Position numbers and translations under genes: made by a program. From NCBI RefSeq assembly GCF_002204745.1, contig NZ_NIRR01000017.1:1-64000 (forward strand): a stretch of 64,000 bases of DNA. Direction: 5' to 3'. The notes under the pieces were generated by a model. That model was not told where the DNA came from. It saw only the letters and a program-made list of their open reading frames with translations, and did not search any database. Position 1 is the stretch's first letter. The number at the start of each line of letters is the position of its first letter. This DNA comes from Hymenobacter amundsenii (GTDB lineage: Bacteria; Bacteroidota; Bacteroidia; Cytophagales; Hymenobacteraceae). This document shows, one piece after another, positions 7,389 to 16,598 of this stretch.

Positions 7389-8225
7389 CTACTCCCAGAG
7401 AGGGTAATGCTCTAGCTGCACTTCCTGTCCGAAGAATATGCGAGTGCTTTCTTCGAATGAACGGGTGAAATCGGAAACGTAGAAATGATGGCGGGGCAAC
7501 GCCGACGCCGGTTGGGCCAGCAATTGCTGGGCAGCTAAGTACTGCCGCACATGCTGGGCCACCACATCGGAGGCATCGAGCACTTCAGTTCGGCCCTGGT
7601 AAAACGCGGCAATCTGTTGCTTGATGAGCGGGTAGTGCGTGCAGGCCAGCACCAGTGCCTCAATGCCTTCGAGGCCCGAATTGGAGAGGTAGGTTTCGAT
7701 GACGTTGCTGGCAATGGAGTCGTTGAAAAAGCCTTCCTCAATCATGGGAGCCAGCAGCGGGGTGGCCAGGCTACGCAGGTCCACGCCCGCGTCGAGGTCG
7801 TCAATCTTCTTCTTATAGACGTTGCTATTCACGGTTTGCTTGGTACCAATGAGGCCCACCGTGCGCCCGGCATACTGCTGCCCTACGTGCTCTACGATGG
7901 GGTCGATGACATTGAGCACCCGCGCCTTAGAGCCCACGTACTCGCGCACCAGCTCGTAGGCGGCCGCCGAGGCTGAGTTGCAGGCAATGAGAATGACTTT
8001 ACACTGCTGGCGCAACAACAGGTCGCAGATTTTTACCGCGTACGCCTGAATAGCAGCCGTGCTTTTGTCGCCGTAGGGCAAGTGGGCCGTGTCGCCGAAG
8101 TACACTAGCCGCTCATCGGGTAGCGCCTGCGCTACGGCCCGGGCCACAGTGAGGCCGCCAATGCCGCTGTCGAAGATGCCGATGGGGCGGGTGGTCAGGT
8201 CGGGGGAAGCAGTTAGGGAAGTCAT
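7389..8225 (-). CDS. murI: Glutamate racemase
   Basis: Cytoplasmic cofactor-independent enzyme that makes D-glutamate for peptidoglycan. The 278-residue protein has the Asp/Glu racemase motifs DSGIGGLT (19-26), YFGDTAHLPYG (42-52), the first catalytic cysteine in ACNSAS (Cys82) and the second in ACTHYPL (Cys195). Length is normal for the family. It stands alone between the curli locus and recQ, with a hairpin downstream. Confidence 0.95.
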   Translation of the reverse strand: MTSLTASPDLTTRPIGIFDSGIGGLTVARAVAQALPDERLVYFGDTAHLPYGDKSTAAIQAYAVKICDLLLRQQCKVILIACNSASAAAYELVREYVGSKARVLNVIDPIVEHVGQQYAGRTVGLIGTKQTVNSNVYKKKIDDLDAGVDLRSLATPLLAPMIEEGFFNDSIASNVIETYLSNSGLEGIEALVLACTHYPLIKQQIAAFYQGRTEVLDASDVVAQHVRQYLAAQQLLAQPASALPRHHFYVSDFTRSFEESTRIFFGQEVQLEHYPLWE

Positions 8226-8303
8226 CAGCAGACGAAGATAAAGTGTAAGGACGTAGAAGCCCGGCTTTTTTACTGTGGCCTCACTGCAGGAGGGGGCTCC
8301 CTC

Positions 8304-10229
8304 CTACCCGCTCAGCCGGCCATCGGCGGCGTAGCGTAGCTCCCCCAGCTCCACCAAATCGCGCAGCAGGGCCGTGACGGCGGAGGCCTGGCCGGGAGCG
8401 TAGTGGGTGAGCACCTCGCGGGGGGTTTGGGGAGTTTCTTGCACCAGTTCCAGCAGCTGGGCCCGCAACTCGGGCAGCGGAATGGCCTCCTGACGGGCTT
8501 TTTTGCGGGCCAGGCAGAAGTCGCACACCCCGCAGGCCGGCGCGTCGAGCTCCCCGAAATACTCTAGCAGCAATTGCTGGCGGCAGCGGTTGCCGGCGGC
8601 ATACCGAATCACGGAGTCGGTTTTATGGATGGCCAGGTCGCGCTGCTGGTGCAGGCGCTTCTGCTCCAGCGGCAGCTTGTCGGCATCATGGCGCGGGGTC
8701 GTGAACAGAGCCTGGGGCGACTCGTGGCGGGGCTGGTACTGGATGATGCCCGAGCGGTGCAGGAACACGAGCATCTTGCGCAAGTCCACCACGCTCAGGC
8801 GCAGGTGCTGGGCGATGCTGTTCTCGGAAATCCGCTGGAAGCCCGCGAACATCTCGCCCCCGTGAAAGCGCAACAGGCTCTTGATGAGCTGGTCGTGCTG
8901 GGCGTTGGCGACCTGGAACCGGTAAAGGTCGGTGTGGTCGATGGGGATGTGGACCCGGGCGGGGTTGCTGACGGCCTCATTCAGCTGCACGAACCCCTCG
9001 CGGGCCAGCGTGCGCAGGCTGTTGTGGGCGTCGAGGGCGCGGATACGGTAGGTTTCGGCAAACTGCTGCAAGTCGAAGTCGAAGGCCACCAGCTCGCCCC
9101 CACCCACGGCCGTGCGCGAAAAGTTGGCCAGCGCCTGGTATACTCGCCGCACCGTATCCAGCGGCGGGAAGCTCAGGCGGGTGCGGCGGCGCAACTCGTC
9201 GGCATCGTTGGGCCCGCTCAGCAGCACGGCAAAGGCGTACTTTTCGTCGCGGCCGGCGCGGCCCGCTTCCTGGTAGTAAGCCTCCAAGTTGTCGGGTGCA
9301 TCGAGGTGGACCACCAGGCGCACGTCGGGCTTGTCTATGCCCATACCGAAGGCGTTGGTAGCCACGATGCAGCGGGTTTTATTCTGCATCCAGTCTTGCT
9401 GCACCCGGGTGCGCTGGTCGGAGGGCAGGCCGGCGTGGTAGGCGGCGGCGGCAATGCGCTGCTGCTGGAGGTAGTGGGCGGCGTCTTCGGTCTGGCGGCG
9501 GGTGCGGGCATACACGATACTGGTTTTTTCAGCTCCCACCCCGCGCACCACTTCCAGCATCCGCTTGAACTTGTCCTCGGTGCTGAGCACCGAGTACGAC
9601 AGGTTAGGCCGGGCGAAGCTCTGCTGAAAAACGCGGTGCGTAGTCCCGAAAAGTAGCTTTTCTACGATATCGAGGCGCACCTGCTCGGTGGCGGTGGCCG
9701 TGAGGGCGATGCACGGCACGTCCGGTAGCAGCGCCCGCAGCTCGGCGATACGGAGGTAGGGTGGCCGGAAATCATAGCCCCACTGCGAGAGGCAGTGCGC
9801 TTCGTCGATGGCCAACAGACTCACCTTCATCTTCGGCACCCGGGCCCGGAACATATCGGTCAGCAGCCGTTCAGGACTCACATACAGGAACTTTACCGGC
9901 CCGTACACACAGTTGTCGAGGGTCTGGTCGATTTCCTGGTGGCTCATGCCGGCGTACACCGCTTCGGCCTTGATGCCGCGCTGGCGCAGGTTTTCCACCT
10001 GGTCCTTCATCAGCGCAATCAGCGGCGACACCACTAGGCATAACCCCGGCCGGGCCAGCGCCGGCACCTGGAAGCAGATGCTCTTGCCCCCACCGGTGGG
10101 AAGCAGCGCCAGCGTATCGTGCCCTGCCAGCACCGACCGGATGATGTCCTCCTGCAAAGGCCGAAACTGGGTGTGCCCCCAGGTTTGGCGCAACACGTGC
10201 AGGATATCATCAGTCGCGAGTTCGGGCAT
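8304..10229 (-). CDS. recQ: ATP-dependent DNA helicase RecQ
   Basis: Superfamily 2 3'-5' helicase of recombination and repair, 641 residues. The Walker A motif is TGGGKS (45-50) and the DEAH box is at 142-145 within IDEAHCLSQWGYDF. Motif III is ALTATAT. The helicase C domain has YHAGL, TNAFGMGIDKPDVR and EAGRAGRDE. An RQC zinc site follows (CRQQLLLEYFGE, CGVCDFC). After it comes only a short winged-helix-like tail; the HRDC domain of E. coli RecQ is not evident. A large imperfect palindrome lies just upstream of the start. Confidence 0.95.
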   Translation of the reverse strand: MPELATDDILHVLRQTWGHTQFRPLQEDIIRSVLAGHDTLALLPTGGGKSICFQVPALARPGLCLVVSPLIALMKDQVENLRQRGIKAEAVYAGMSHQEIDQTLDNCVYGPVKFLYVSPERLLTDMFRARVPKMKVSLLAIDEAHCLSQWGYDFRPPYLRIAELRALLPDVPCIALTATATEQVRLDIVEKLLFGTTHRVFQQSFARPNLSYSVLSTEDKFKRMLEVVRGVGAEKTSIVYARTRRQTEDAAHYLQQQRIAAAAYHAGLPSDQRTRVQQDWMQNKTRCIVATNAFGMGIDKPDVRLVVHLDAPDNLEAYYQEAGRAGRDEKYAFAVLLSGPNDADELRRRTRLSFPPLDTVRRVYQALANFSRTAVGGGELVAFDFDLQQFAETYRIRALDAHNSLRTLAREGFVQLNEAVSNPARVHIPIDHTDLYRFQVANAQHDQLIKSLLRFHGGEMFAGFQRISENSIAQHLRLSVVDLRKMLVFLHRSGIIQYQPRHESPQALFTTPRHDADKLPLEQKRLHQQRDLAIHKTDSVIRYAAGNRCRQQLLLEYFGELDAPACGVCDFCLARKKARQEAIPLPELRAQLLELVQETPQTPREVLTHYAPGQASAVTALLRDLVELGELRYAADGRLSG

Positions 10230-10244
10230 AGGGCAAAAGTACGA

Positions 10245-10307
10245 ACCCCACCCCCAACCCTCGCCGTAGGATTCCGCGAATCAAGCGGTGAGGGTTGGGG
10301 GTGGGGT
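10245..10307. repeat. Large palindrome between recQ and the next gene
   Basis: 18-bp perfect arms (10245-10262 and 10290-10307) rich in C on one side and G on the other. Inside, GATTC (10270-10274) and GAATC (10278-10282) form a second hairpin. It has the look of a dispersed intergenic palindromic element. Confidence 0.65.
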
Positions 10308-10310
10308 CGC

Positions 10311-10342
10311 AAAAAAGCCCAGCTCCTTGCGGAACCGGGCTC
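10311..10342 (-). terminator. Rho-independent terminator
   Basis: On the minus strand AGCCCGGTTCC, a TTGC-like loop region and GGAGCTGGGCT form a stem followed by six T. It lies directly downstream of the gene ending at 10365. Confidence 0.75.
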
Positions 10343-10364
10343 TCATAACGCAACGCCAGACAAT

Positions 10365-11159
10365 TTAGGCGGCCACGGCTGTCTGGCCGTTCTCGCGGTC
10401 GTCGATAGCCTTTTTCAGCTTGCTGATGGCCTGGGTGGCGCGCTCTTCATCAAGGCGATTGATGTTGAGCAGCATCTTTGTCTTCTCGGCCCGGGTAACG
10501 ACCGGGTGGTTAAGTAGCCGGATAATTTCCTCCTTCTGCGAAGCCGAAGCATAGGCCGGAGCCGACGATTCGGTGGCTACCGTGGGCTCGGCGGGTACGG
10601 CCTTCATGGCGGCTACCGGTGCAGGAGCGGGCTGAGGAGCCGGCGTGGCTGGCATTTCGGCCACGGTGGGCATGTTGTTGCCGTAGTCCATCTCCTCGGC
10701 CGGAGTGGGCTCGTAGCCGGCGGCGCGGATAATCCAGGCCAAAATGTTGCGATAAGCTTTACCAATGGCCCGGGTCTGGGCCATACTCATGATGGCAAAC
10801 TCCTGATAAAATTTCTTGCCCTGCTCCTTGTTCGAGCACACGGCGAAGCCGGCGCCCACCGTCTGGCCGCTCTTCAGATCGAAGAGGATGACTTTGGCCT
10901 GGTACTTAATTTCCTGCTCGTTGCTCACGTTGATGACGTGCTCCACCACGGGCACGATGCCCAGGCGAGAGCCAGCGTACTGCCAGCCTTCCACGTTCAC
11001 GTACTCCTTGCCCTGCACGTTAGTGGTGAGCTTGTTTTCCTTGATAAACTTGGCCAGATCCGTGGCCAGATGCAGCGTTTCATCGGAGTGCGACAAGTCG
11101 TAGCTCTCTACTTTGGGCTTGCGGATGGGCTCTTTCGGGGCTTTCACTGCTTGGCTCAT
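10365..11159 (-). CDS. Unrecognised protein with phage-like (possible DNA-annealing) N-terminal domain
   Basis: 264 residues, no signal peptide. The first 160 residues form a conserved-looking globular domain: VNVEGWQYAGSRLGIVP, CSNKEQGK and MAQTRAIGKAYRNILAWI, then AGYEPTPAEEM. Similar 'TRA-x-x-KA-x-R' and 'AGY-x-x-TPAEEM' strings occur in phage-encoded hypothetical proteins, and the arrangement recalls single-strand annealing proteins, but this is an impression only. A linker very rich in Pro and Ala (about 165-200) joins a charged helical C-terminal domain (205-255). It is a single-gene unit with its own terminator and sits upstream of recQ in the same direction. Function unknown. Confidence 0.6.
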   Translation of the reverse strand: MSQAVKAPKEPIRKPKVESYDLSHSDETLHLATDLAKFIKENKLTTNVQGKEYVNVEGWQYAGSRLGIVPVVEHVINVSNEQEIKYQAKVILFDLKSGQTVGAGFAVCSNKEQGKKFYQEFAIMSMAQTRAIGKAYRNILAWIIRAAGYEPTPAEEMDYGNNMPTVAEMPATPAPQPAPAPVAAMKAVPAEPTVATESSAPAYASASQKEEIIRLLNHPVVTRAEKTKMLLNINRLDEERATQAISKLKKAIDDRENGQTAVAA

Positions 11160-11511
11160 GGTGTTTTCCGTTAGGTTCCTGTAATACCGTATGTGGGGTT
11201 CGGTTGTATAACCTTTGCCCGACGCAAATAGTGCAAAAATTCGCAGATTTTTATATAATTTTTATCACTGATTATCAGCTATTTACAAATTTTATTTCCA
11301 ACCATATTAGCCACTAACTCATTTAGCTCCGCAGTAGCCACAGCCTTGCTTGGCCGAACAGCCCCACGCGTCCCTACTGGCTCGATGCGATGGAGCGGCA
11401 TCCAACCCTAACTGCTGCTGAAGCTGCGGCGCACTCCGCCCGGCAGCAACGCAAAACGCCGGCTCGGGGCCGGCGTTTCGGGGTTAGCACAGGCACTACT
11501 GAACGCTGATC
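11160..11511. other. Intergenic region, A+T-rich
   Basis: 352 bp between two leftward genes. The part at 11200-11330 is A+T-rich and should hold the promoter of the gene starting at 11159. No exact promoter consensus was found. The lolD terminator is at its right end. No coding content seen. Confidence 0.45.
11454..11478 (-). terminator. Terminator after lolD-like gene
   Basis: AAACGCCGGC (11454-11463) pairs perfectly with GCCGGCGTTT (11469-11478), loop of 5 nt, with TTTTGC following on the minus strand. Confidence 0.75.
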
Positions 11512-12174
11512 TTAATTTGGACCCTCCCAGATGTTGCCGTCCTTCATCGTAATGGTGCGGTCAGCCATTTCGGCCAACTGGTCGTTGTGGGTGACGATAA
11601 CGAAGGTCTGGCCCAGCTCTTTGCGGAGCAGGAAGAATATCTGGTGCAGCTCCTGGGCATTCTGCGAGTCCAGGTTGCCGCTGGGTTCGTCGGCAAATAT
11701 TATTTCGGGCGAGTTGATGAGGGCCCGGGCTACGGCCGTGCGCTGCTGCTCGCCTCCGCTCATTTCCGAGGGCTTGTGGTCGGCGCGGCGCTCCAGATTC
11801 AGCATGCCAAGCAATTCGCGGGCCCGCACCCGGGTTTCTTTCTCCGAGCGGCCCGCCAAGTAGGCCGGTAGGCACACGTTTTCGAGGGCCGTAAACTCGG
11901 GCAGCAGGTTATGAAACTGGAAGATGAAGCCGATGTGGCGGTTACGAAACCGGGCCAGATCGGAGCGTTTCAGCGAGCTGACCGACTCGCCATCAAACAG
12001 CACCTCGCCCGAATCGGGGTTGTCGAGCGTGCCCAGAATGTGGAGTAGCGTGCTCTTGCCGGCCCCCGACGAGCCCACGATGGACACGATTTCCGACTTC
12101 TCAATGGTCAGGTCGATGCCCTTAAGCACTTCGAGCGTGTTGTAGCTTTTGCGGACGTTGATGGCTTGCAGCAA
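11512..12174 (-). CDS. lolD: LolD/MacB-type ABC transporter ATP-binding protein
   Basis: 220-residue cytoplasmic ATPase. Walker A is GSSGAGKST (34-42), the Q-loop is within [17 protein letters not shown], the signature is MSGGEQQR (138-145), Walker B is IIFADEP (158-164) and the H-loop is in VTHN. The LLPEFTA sequence and the short length fit the LolD class that powers lipoprotein release or related export from the inner membrane. No permease partner is adjacent, which is common for lolD in Bacteroidota. Substrate is inferred from family only. Confidence 0.85.
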   Translation of the reverse strand: MLQAINVRKSYNTLEVLKGIDLTIEKSEIVSIVGSSGAGKSTLLHILGTLDNPDSGEVLFDGESVSSLKRSDLARFRNRHIGFIFQFHNLLPEFTALENVCLPAYLAGRSEKETRVRARELLGMLNLERRADHKPSEMSGGEQQRTAVARALINSPEIIFADEPSGNLDSQNAQELHQIFFLLRKELGQTFVIVTHNDQLAEMADRTITMKDGNIWEGPN

Positions 12175-12310
12175 AACGGATCGGGGAGTAAGGCAAAGGA
12201 AAGTACGGAAACAAATCTACGTAATGTCGGGCGTTGGGGTGGCATCGGGCGTGTAGCAAGCCGGTTATTTGGCTCTTACCCGCCCGGTTTGCGTTATCTT
12301 CACACACTCT

Positions 12311-13459
12311 ATGGATGCGATGCCCTTCCCTGCTTTTCGATTTACGCGTTGGTTGCGGTGGCTGCTACTCGTGCCAGCGGCGCTACTGGCGGCGGCACTA
12401 GGCTGGTGGTATTGGCCCCGCAAGGCCGAATCTATTGCCATGACGCCGGTCCAAACTGCTGTCCGCACTAGCGTAGGGCCACCGCCCACCGATGGCCGGA
12501 TGCGGGGCGTGAGCTGGGTGGGCTCCGATTCCGTTTCCTCGCTCGACCTGGAGCCCCTTACCCAAGCCGGCGTAACTTGGATTGCCCAGACCCCCTTCGG
12601 CTGGCAGCCCGGCGCGGCCGTACCCGAGGTGCAGCTGCACACCGGCAGCGGCAACCGCCACTACTGGGGCGAGAGCGACCAGGGCCTGCTACTCACGGCC
12701 GCCCGGGCCCAGCAGCGCGGCATCCGTACCTTACTTAAACCTCATTTGTGGCTGCGCGGCGAGGGCGGCACCTGGCCCGGCGACGTAAAAATGACCTCAG
12801 ACGCCGACTGGCAAGCTTGGTTCGCTAGCTACTCCACGTTCATCCTCCATTATGCCGAGGTGGCAGAAACCGGCCATTTGGACGGTTTCTGCATCGGCAC
12901 TGAGCTGGCCCAGACCGTAAGCCACGAGGCTGAGTGGCGGCACCTTATTGGCCAGATCCGGCGGGTGTATCACGGCCCGCTGACCTACGCCGCTAACTGG
13001 AGCGGGGAGTTTGAGCAGGTGAAGTTCTGGGACGCACTCGACTTCATTGGCGTGCAGGCCTACTTCCCGCTCAGCAAAATCGATCAGCCCACCAAAGCTA
13101 CTCTGCTGGCTGCCTGGCAGCCACCACTGCGCCGCCTGGAGGCCCTGCACAAGCAGTACCGTAAGCCCATAGTGTTCACCGAGGTCGGCTACAAAACCAC
13201 GCCCGACGCGGCCATCGAACCTTGGGTGTGGCCCGACCGGCTGGCCGTGCTCACGCCCCCCGACGAGGCCACCCAGGCCGCCTGCTACGCTGCCCTATTC
13301 GAGACCTTCTGGCCCCGGCCCTGGTTTAAGGGATTATTCGTCTGGAAGTGGTACCCCGGCCTGCAACCCGATGGCCCCGCCCGCCGCCACCTTGATTTCA
13401 CCCCCCAGCACAAACCCGCCGAACAGGTGATGGCCCAGTGGTTTCTGAAGGGGAAGTGA
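12311..13459 (+). CDS. GH113-like TIM-barrel glycosidase, membrane-anchored
   Basis: 382 residues from the ATG at 12311. An N-terminal hydrophobic segment (about 12-38) gives a signal anchor with the rest outside the cytoplasm. The barrel shows the pattern of glycoside hydrolase family 113, which includes beta-mannanases: GVSWVG, LLKPHLW, FCIGTELAQ with a probable acid/base Glu198, LTYAANW, FWDALDFIGVQAYFPL, VFTEVGY with a probable nucleophile Glu291, and FVWKWYP. A TATCTTCA box at 12295-12302 with TTTG 23 bp upstream may be its promoter. It is a lone gene, divergent from lolD. Substrate not determinable from sequence. Confidence 0.75.
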   Translation: MDAMPFPAFRFTRWLRWLLLVPAALLAAALGWWYWPRKAESIAMTPVQTAVRTSVGPPPTDGRMRGVSWVGSDSVSSLDLEPLTQAGVTWIAQTPFGWQPGAAVPEVQLHTGSGNRHYWGESDQGLLLTAARAQQRGIRTLLKPHLWLRGEGGTWPGDVKMTSDADWQAWFASYSTFILHYAEVAETGHLDGFCIGTELAQTVSHEAEWRHLIGQIRRVYHGPLTYAANWSGEFEQVKFWDALDFIGVQAYFPLSKIDQPTKATLLAAWQPPLRRLEALHKQYRKPIVFTEVGYKTTPDAAIEPWVWPDRLAVLTPPDEATQAACYAALFETFWPRPWFKGLFVWKWYPGLQPDGPARRHLDFTPQHKPAEQVMAQWFLKGK

Positions 13460-13496
13460 GAAATGAGGAATGAGGAAGGGTACGGGAATCGAAAAC

Positions 13497-13540
13497 ACGT
13501 ACGACCGAGATTCTTCGCTGCGCTCTGAATGACGGTCGTA
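13497..13540. repeat. REP-like dispersed repeat (single arm)
   Basis: Contains GAGATTCTTCGC followed by a GCTCTGAATGACG stretch. The same words occur in both arms of the element at 47576-47681, so this is a member of the same intergenic family. Confidence 0.6.
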
Positions 13541-13621
13541 TTCACCCGTTTTTCCAACCCCAATTCGCTCCTGGCCGGCAACTATTCCGCCTTCCTTATT
13601 AACTCCCAATTCAATTCTGCC

Positions 13622-13629
13622 TACTTTCG
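13622..13629 (+). promoter_or_regulatory. Candidate -7 box (TACTTTCG) of sucC
   Basis: TACTTTCG lies 31 bp before the sucC ATG and differs from the Bacteroidota consensus TAnnTTTG by one base. The same word with the same flanking GC occurs before the gene at 44586. No clear TTG at the right distance. Confidence 0.35.
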
Positions 13630-13660
13630 CGAATAGAAACCACCCCCATAACTGACCTCT

Positions 13661-14863
13661 ATGAACATTCACGAGTATCAGGGCAAAGACATTTTAAAAC
13701 GCTACGGCGTACGCGTGCAGGAAGGCATCGTGGCCGACACGGCTGAGGAAGCCGTGGCTGCCGCCGAGAAGCTCACCGCTGACACCGGCACGAGCTGGTA
13801 CGTTATCAAGGCCCAGATTCATGCTGGCGGCCGCGGTAAAGGCGGTGGGGTGAAACTCGCCAAAAACCTGGAGCAGGTAAAGGAAATTGCCGGCCAGATC
13901 ATCGGCATGCAGCTCGTAACCAAGCAAACCACCGCCGAAGGCCGCAAGGTGCATAAGGTGCTCGTGGCCCAGGACGTGTACTACCCCGGCGAGTCGGAGC
14001 CGAAGGAGTATTACATGAGCGTACTGCTCGACCGCGCCACTGGCCAGAACGTTATCATCTACACCACCGAAGGCGGCGTGGATATTGAGGAGGTCGCCGA
14101 GCAGCATCCCGACAAAATTCACCGCGAGCATATTGACCCGCGCGTGGGTCTGCAGGGCTTCCAGGCCCGCAAAATCGCCTTCAACCTCGGCCTCTCGGGC
14201 GAGGCGTTCAAGGAGATGACCAAATTCGTAACGGCTCTTTACAAGGCTTACGACGAAACCGATTCGGCCATGTTCGAAATCAACCCCGTGTTGAAAACGT
14301 CGGACAACAAGATTCTGGCCGTTGACGCCAAGGTTGACCTCGACGAAAACGCCCTCTACCGCCACAAGGACTTCGCGGCCCTGCGCGACACCAACGAGGA
14401 AGACCCGTTGGAGGTAGAAGCTTCGGCTTCGAACCTGAACTACGTGAAGCTCGACGGCAACGTGGGCTGCATGGTGAACGGCGCTGGCCTGGCCATGGCT
14501 ACCATGGACATCATCAAGCTTTCGGGTGGCGAACCGGCCAACTTCCTCGACGTAGGGGGTGGGGCCAGTGCCCAGACGGTGGAGGCGGGTTTCCGCATCA
14601 TCCTGAAGGATCCGAACGTGAAGGCTATCCTCATCAACATCTTCGGTGGCATCGTACGTTGCGACCGGGTGGCTAATGGGGTAGTGGAAGCCTACAAGAA
14701 CATCGGCGACATCAAGGTGCCCATCATCGTGCGTCTGCAAGGCACTAATGCCGAAGAAGGCGCCCGCATCATTGATGAGAGCGGCCTGAAAGTATTCTCG
14801 GCCGTGCTGTTGAAGGACGCCGCCGAGCGGGTGAAGGAAGTACTGGCTGGTCAGACTGCTTAA
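13661..14863 (+). CDS. sucC: Succinate-CoA ligase (ADP-forming) subunit beta
   Basis: 400-residue TCA-cycle enzyme subunit; with SucD it converts succinyl-CoA to succinate with substrate-level phosphorylation. The N-terminal ATP-grasp fold starts [17 protein letters not shown] and includes [16 protein letters not shown]. The mid-region has [10 protein letters not shown] and [16 protein letters not shown], and the C-terminal ligase domain has [29 protein letters not shown] and [13 protein letters not shown]. Length is typical. The partner sucD is not in the window. A strong terminator follows, so it is monocistronic. Confidence 0.96.
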   Translation: MNIHEYQGKDILKRYGVRVQEGIVADTAEEAVAAAEKLTADTGTSWYVIKAQIHAGGRGKGGGVKLAKNLEQVKEIAGQIIGMQLVTKQTTAEGRKVHKVLVAQDVYYPGESEPKEYYMSVLLDRATGQNVIIYTTEGGVDIEEVAEQHPDKIHREHIDPRVGLQGFQARKIAFNLGLSGEAFKEMTKFVTALYKAYDETDSAMFEINPVLKTSDNKILAVDAKVDLDENALYRHKDFAALRDTNEEDPLEVEASASNLNYVKLDGNVGCMVNGAGLAMATMDIIKLSGGEPANFLDVGGGASAQTVEAGFRIILKDPNVKAILINIFGGIVRCDRVANGVVEAYKNIGDIKVPIIVRLQGTNAEEGARIIDESGLKVFSAVLLKDAAERVKEVLAGQTA

Positions 14864-14888
14864 TTCATATCGCTCTTACTTAGCAACG

Positions 14889-14918
14889 AACCCGCCCGGT
14901 CATACCGGGCGGGTTTTT
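14889..14918 (+). terminator. Rho-independent terminator of sucC
   Basis: AACCCGCCCGG (14889-14899) pairs with CCGGGCGGGTT (14905-14915), 5-nt loop, and five T follow. Confidence 0.9.
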
Positions 14919-14989
14919 GTTGGCGCATAAGCCAACTTCCCGTAGCTGTTTGCGTAAAGTCCTGTTCCTTCAAATATTGACTTTAGCGT

Positions 14990-15877
14990 ATGATAAGTAG
15001 AACTTTACCCATTTTACTTATGGCTACTATTTTATCGTTGACGGCAAATGGTCAGGCCCGAGACAATAGCAGTTCACAACAGCCATTTTCTTATCAACTA
15101 GCCCCCGACCGGGTGGCTTACCCGGTCGCCTTCAGTTCGCCCGACTCGGCTTACCTGACTCGATTTCGGGAAATGTTTGGCCTTGAGGGCATTATTGCTC
15201 ACGAAACCACCGATTTGGGCCGGGCTCGGGCACTATGCCAGTGGGTGTATTTCCGGTTGGAGCACGACGGCCGTCAGACCTTCAAATCGGCCGATGCTTT
15301 CGATATTCTGCATGCGGCCCAGGCGGGGCAGTCGGTACAGTGTGTGGAGTATGGGCTGGTGCTGGCCACGGCCTTCAACGCAGTGGGCATCCGGGCCCGG
15401 CCGCTGTACCTGAAGGCGGCCAATGTGCAAACCAAAGCCTCGGCCGCCGGCCACGCGCTGGCCGAAGCCTGGCTACCCGATTTAGGCAAATGGGTGATGG
15501 TAGATGCCCAGGCCGACATTATCCCGATGCTGGGCCCGACCCCACTTAACGCCCTGGAGCTGCAGCAAGCCCTGCTGGCCCACCGCCCCGATTTGACGGT
15601 GCTCACGTCGACCAAGGCCCGGGCAGGTTCCTACTTCCGCTGGGTGAAGCCGTACCTATTCTATTTCGATACTGTGCTCGACAACCGCTACGGTGTCCGG
15701 AAGTCGTCGGCCGGGCTGATGCTCGTGCCCCTCGGAGCCCGCAACCCCACCATATTTCAACGGACTGCCCGCATCCGCAACATGCGCTACACTAACTCGG
15801 CCACTACTTTTTATGCCTCCCCGGTGCCGATGTCTCAGTTGGCGCAGTCGGAGGCAGTGAAGCTACAGGTCCACTAA
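14990..15877 (+). CDS. Secreted transglutaminase-like protein
   Basis: 295 residues with a signal peptide ending ANGQ. The transglutaminase-like fold shows its triad in order: Cys118 in QCVEYGLVLA, His155 in GHALAEAWL and Asp172 in WVMVDAQAD. All three residues are present, so a hydrolase, protease or acyl-transfer activity is possible. The C-terminal 90 residues are unassigned. It acts outside the cytoplasm. It faces ohr tail to tail with a shared hairpin between them. Confidence 0.75.
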   Translation: MISRTLPILLMATILSLTANGQARDNSSSQQPFSYQLAPDRVAYPVAFSSPDSAYLTRFREMFGLEGIIAHETTDLGRARALCQWVYFRLEHDGRQTFKSADAFDILHAAQAGQSVQCVEYGLVLATAFNAVGIRARPLYLKAANVQTKASAAGHALAEAWLPDLGKWVMVDAQADIIPMLGPTPLNALELQQALLAHRPDLTVLTSTKARAGSYFRWVKPYLFYFDTVLDNRYGVRKSSAGLMLVPLGARNPTIFQRTARIRNMRYTNSATTFYASPVPMSQLAQSEAVKLQVH

Positions 15878-15905
15878 CTTTCTGCTTTGGTCTTGCTGAG
15901 GTAAA

Positions 15906-15949
15906 AGCAAACCGGCCCGAAATCCTGCCTGGATTTCGGGCGGTTTGCT
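15906..15949. terminator. Bidirectional terminator between converging genes
   Basis: An inverted repeat with about 19-bp arms (15906-15925 with 15931-15949, one bulged G) sits between the ends of the transglutaminase-like gene and ohr. Confidence 0.75.
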
Positions 15950-15965
15950 AATGACTGCTGGTGGC

Positions 15966-16448
15966 TTACTTCTCGCTGGCCACGCCGGCGTTGTCTTCGG
16001 CTTTTACGGGAATGGCTTTGCCTTTCACCCGCAACTCCACTTCCATATTACCCCGCGTGCCTACCGAGTAAGGGCAGATTTTGTGGGCCTGACGCACCAT
16101 ATCTATGCTTTTTTGTTCGTCGTAGGCTTTCAGGTCCACATCGAGTACGGCCGAGAGGCCATAACCTTCGCCTTCCTGGAACAAGCTCACGGAGCATTTC
16201 ACTTCGGTACCAGAGTCCAGCTTGTCGCCAGCCCGCTGGGCAATAACGAGCAGCGCCTGCTGAAAGCACGAGGAGTAGCCGGCAGCGAACAATTCTTCGG
16301 GGTTGGTGGCGCCCTTCTTGCCGCCAAGGCCTTCGGGCACCGACATTTCGAGGTCGATGATACCAGTAGCGGAGCGGACATGGCCGCTGCGGCCACCTAC
16401 GGCAACTGCGTCGGCGGTATATAGGGTCTTCTTTTCGGTGCTTGCCAT
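15966..16448 (-). CDS. ohr: Organic hydroperoxide resistance protein (Ohr)
   Basis: 160-residue OsmC/Ohr-family thiol peroxidase of the cytoplasm that reduces organic and fatty-acid peroxides. Both catalytic cysteines are present: Cys61 in AAGYSSCF and Cys125 in AHKICPYS, as are the Arg-containing TRGN after it and NPEELFAAGYSSC. The start MASTEKKTLYTA is typical for Ohr. No OhrR-type regulator is adjacent. Confidence 0.92.
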   Translation of the reverse strand: MASTEKKTLYTADAVAVGGRSGHVRSATGIIDLEMSVPEGLGGKKGATNPEELFAAGYSSCFQQALLVIAQRAGDKLDSGTEVKCSVSLFQEGEGYGLSAVLDVDLKAYDEQKSIDMVRQAHKICPYSVGTRGNMEVELRVKGKAIPVKAEDNAGVASEK

Positions 16449-16553
16449 AAGGGGGAATAGCTGGTGAGAAAGAGGTTTGGCTAATTAACTCCCTTGACTG
16501 CCGGAAGGTTACCGTTAAACGGTATAGGATTTCGCAGAAAAAGCGGAATCCCG

Positions 16554-16585
16554 TTTGGCAAACGTGCTTTTTCTCTCTAGTTTTG
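16554..16585 (+). promoter_or_regulatory. Promoter of tRNA-Arg
   Basis: TTTG (16554-16557), 20 bp, then TAGTTTTG (16578-16585): an exact Bacteroidota -33/-7 pair. The tRNA begins 14 bp downstream of the -7 box, as expected for a tRNA promoter. Confidence 0.75.
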
Positions 16586-16598
16586 CGCCTCACTACCA

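Noticed and set aside
8574..9656. A 360-codon plus-strand open frame opposite recQ.
   Set aside because: Antisense shadow; all helicase motifs are on the minus strand.
13694..14740. A 348-codon minus-strand open frame opposite sucC.
   Set aside because: Shadow with His/Val-rich composition and no recognisable domain.
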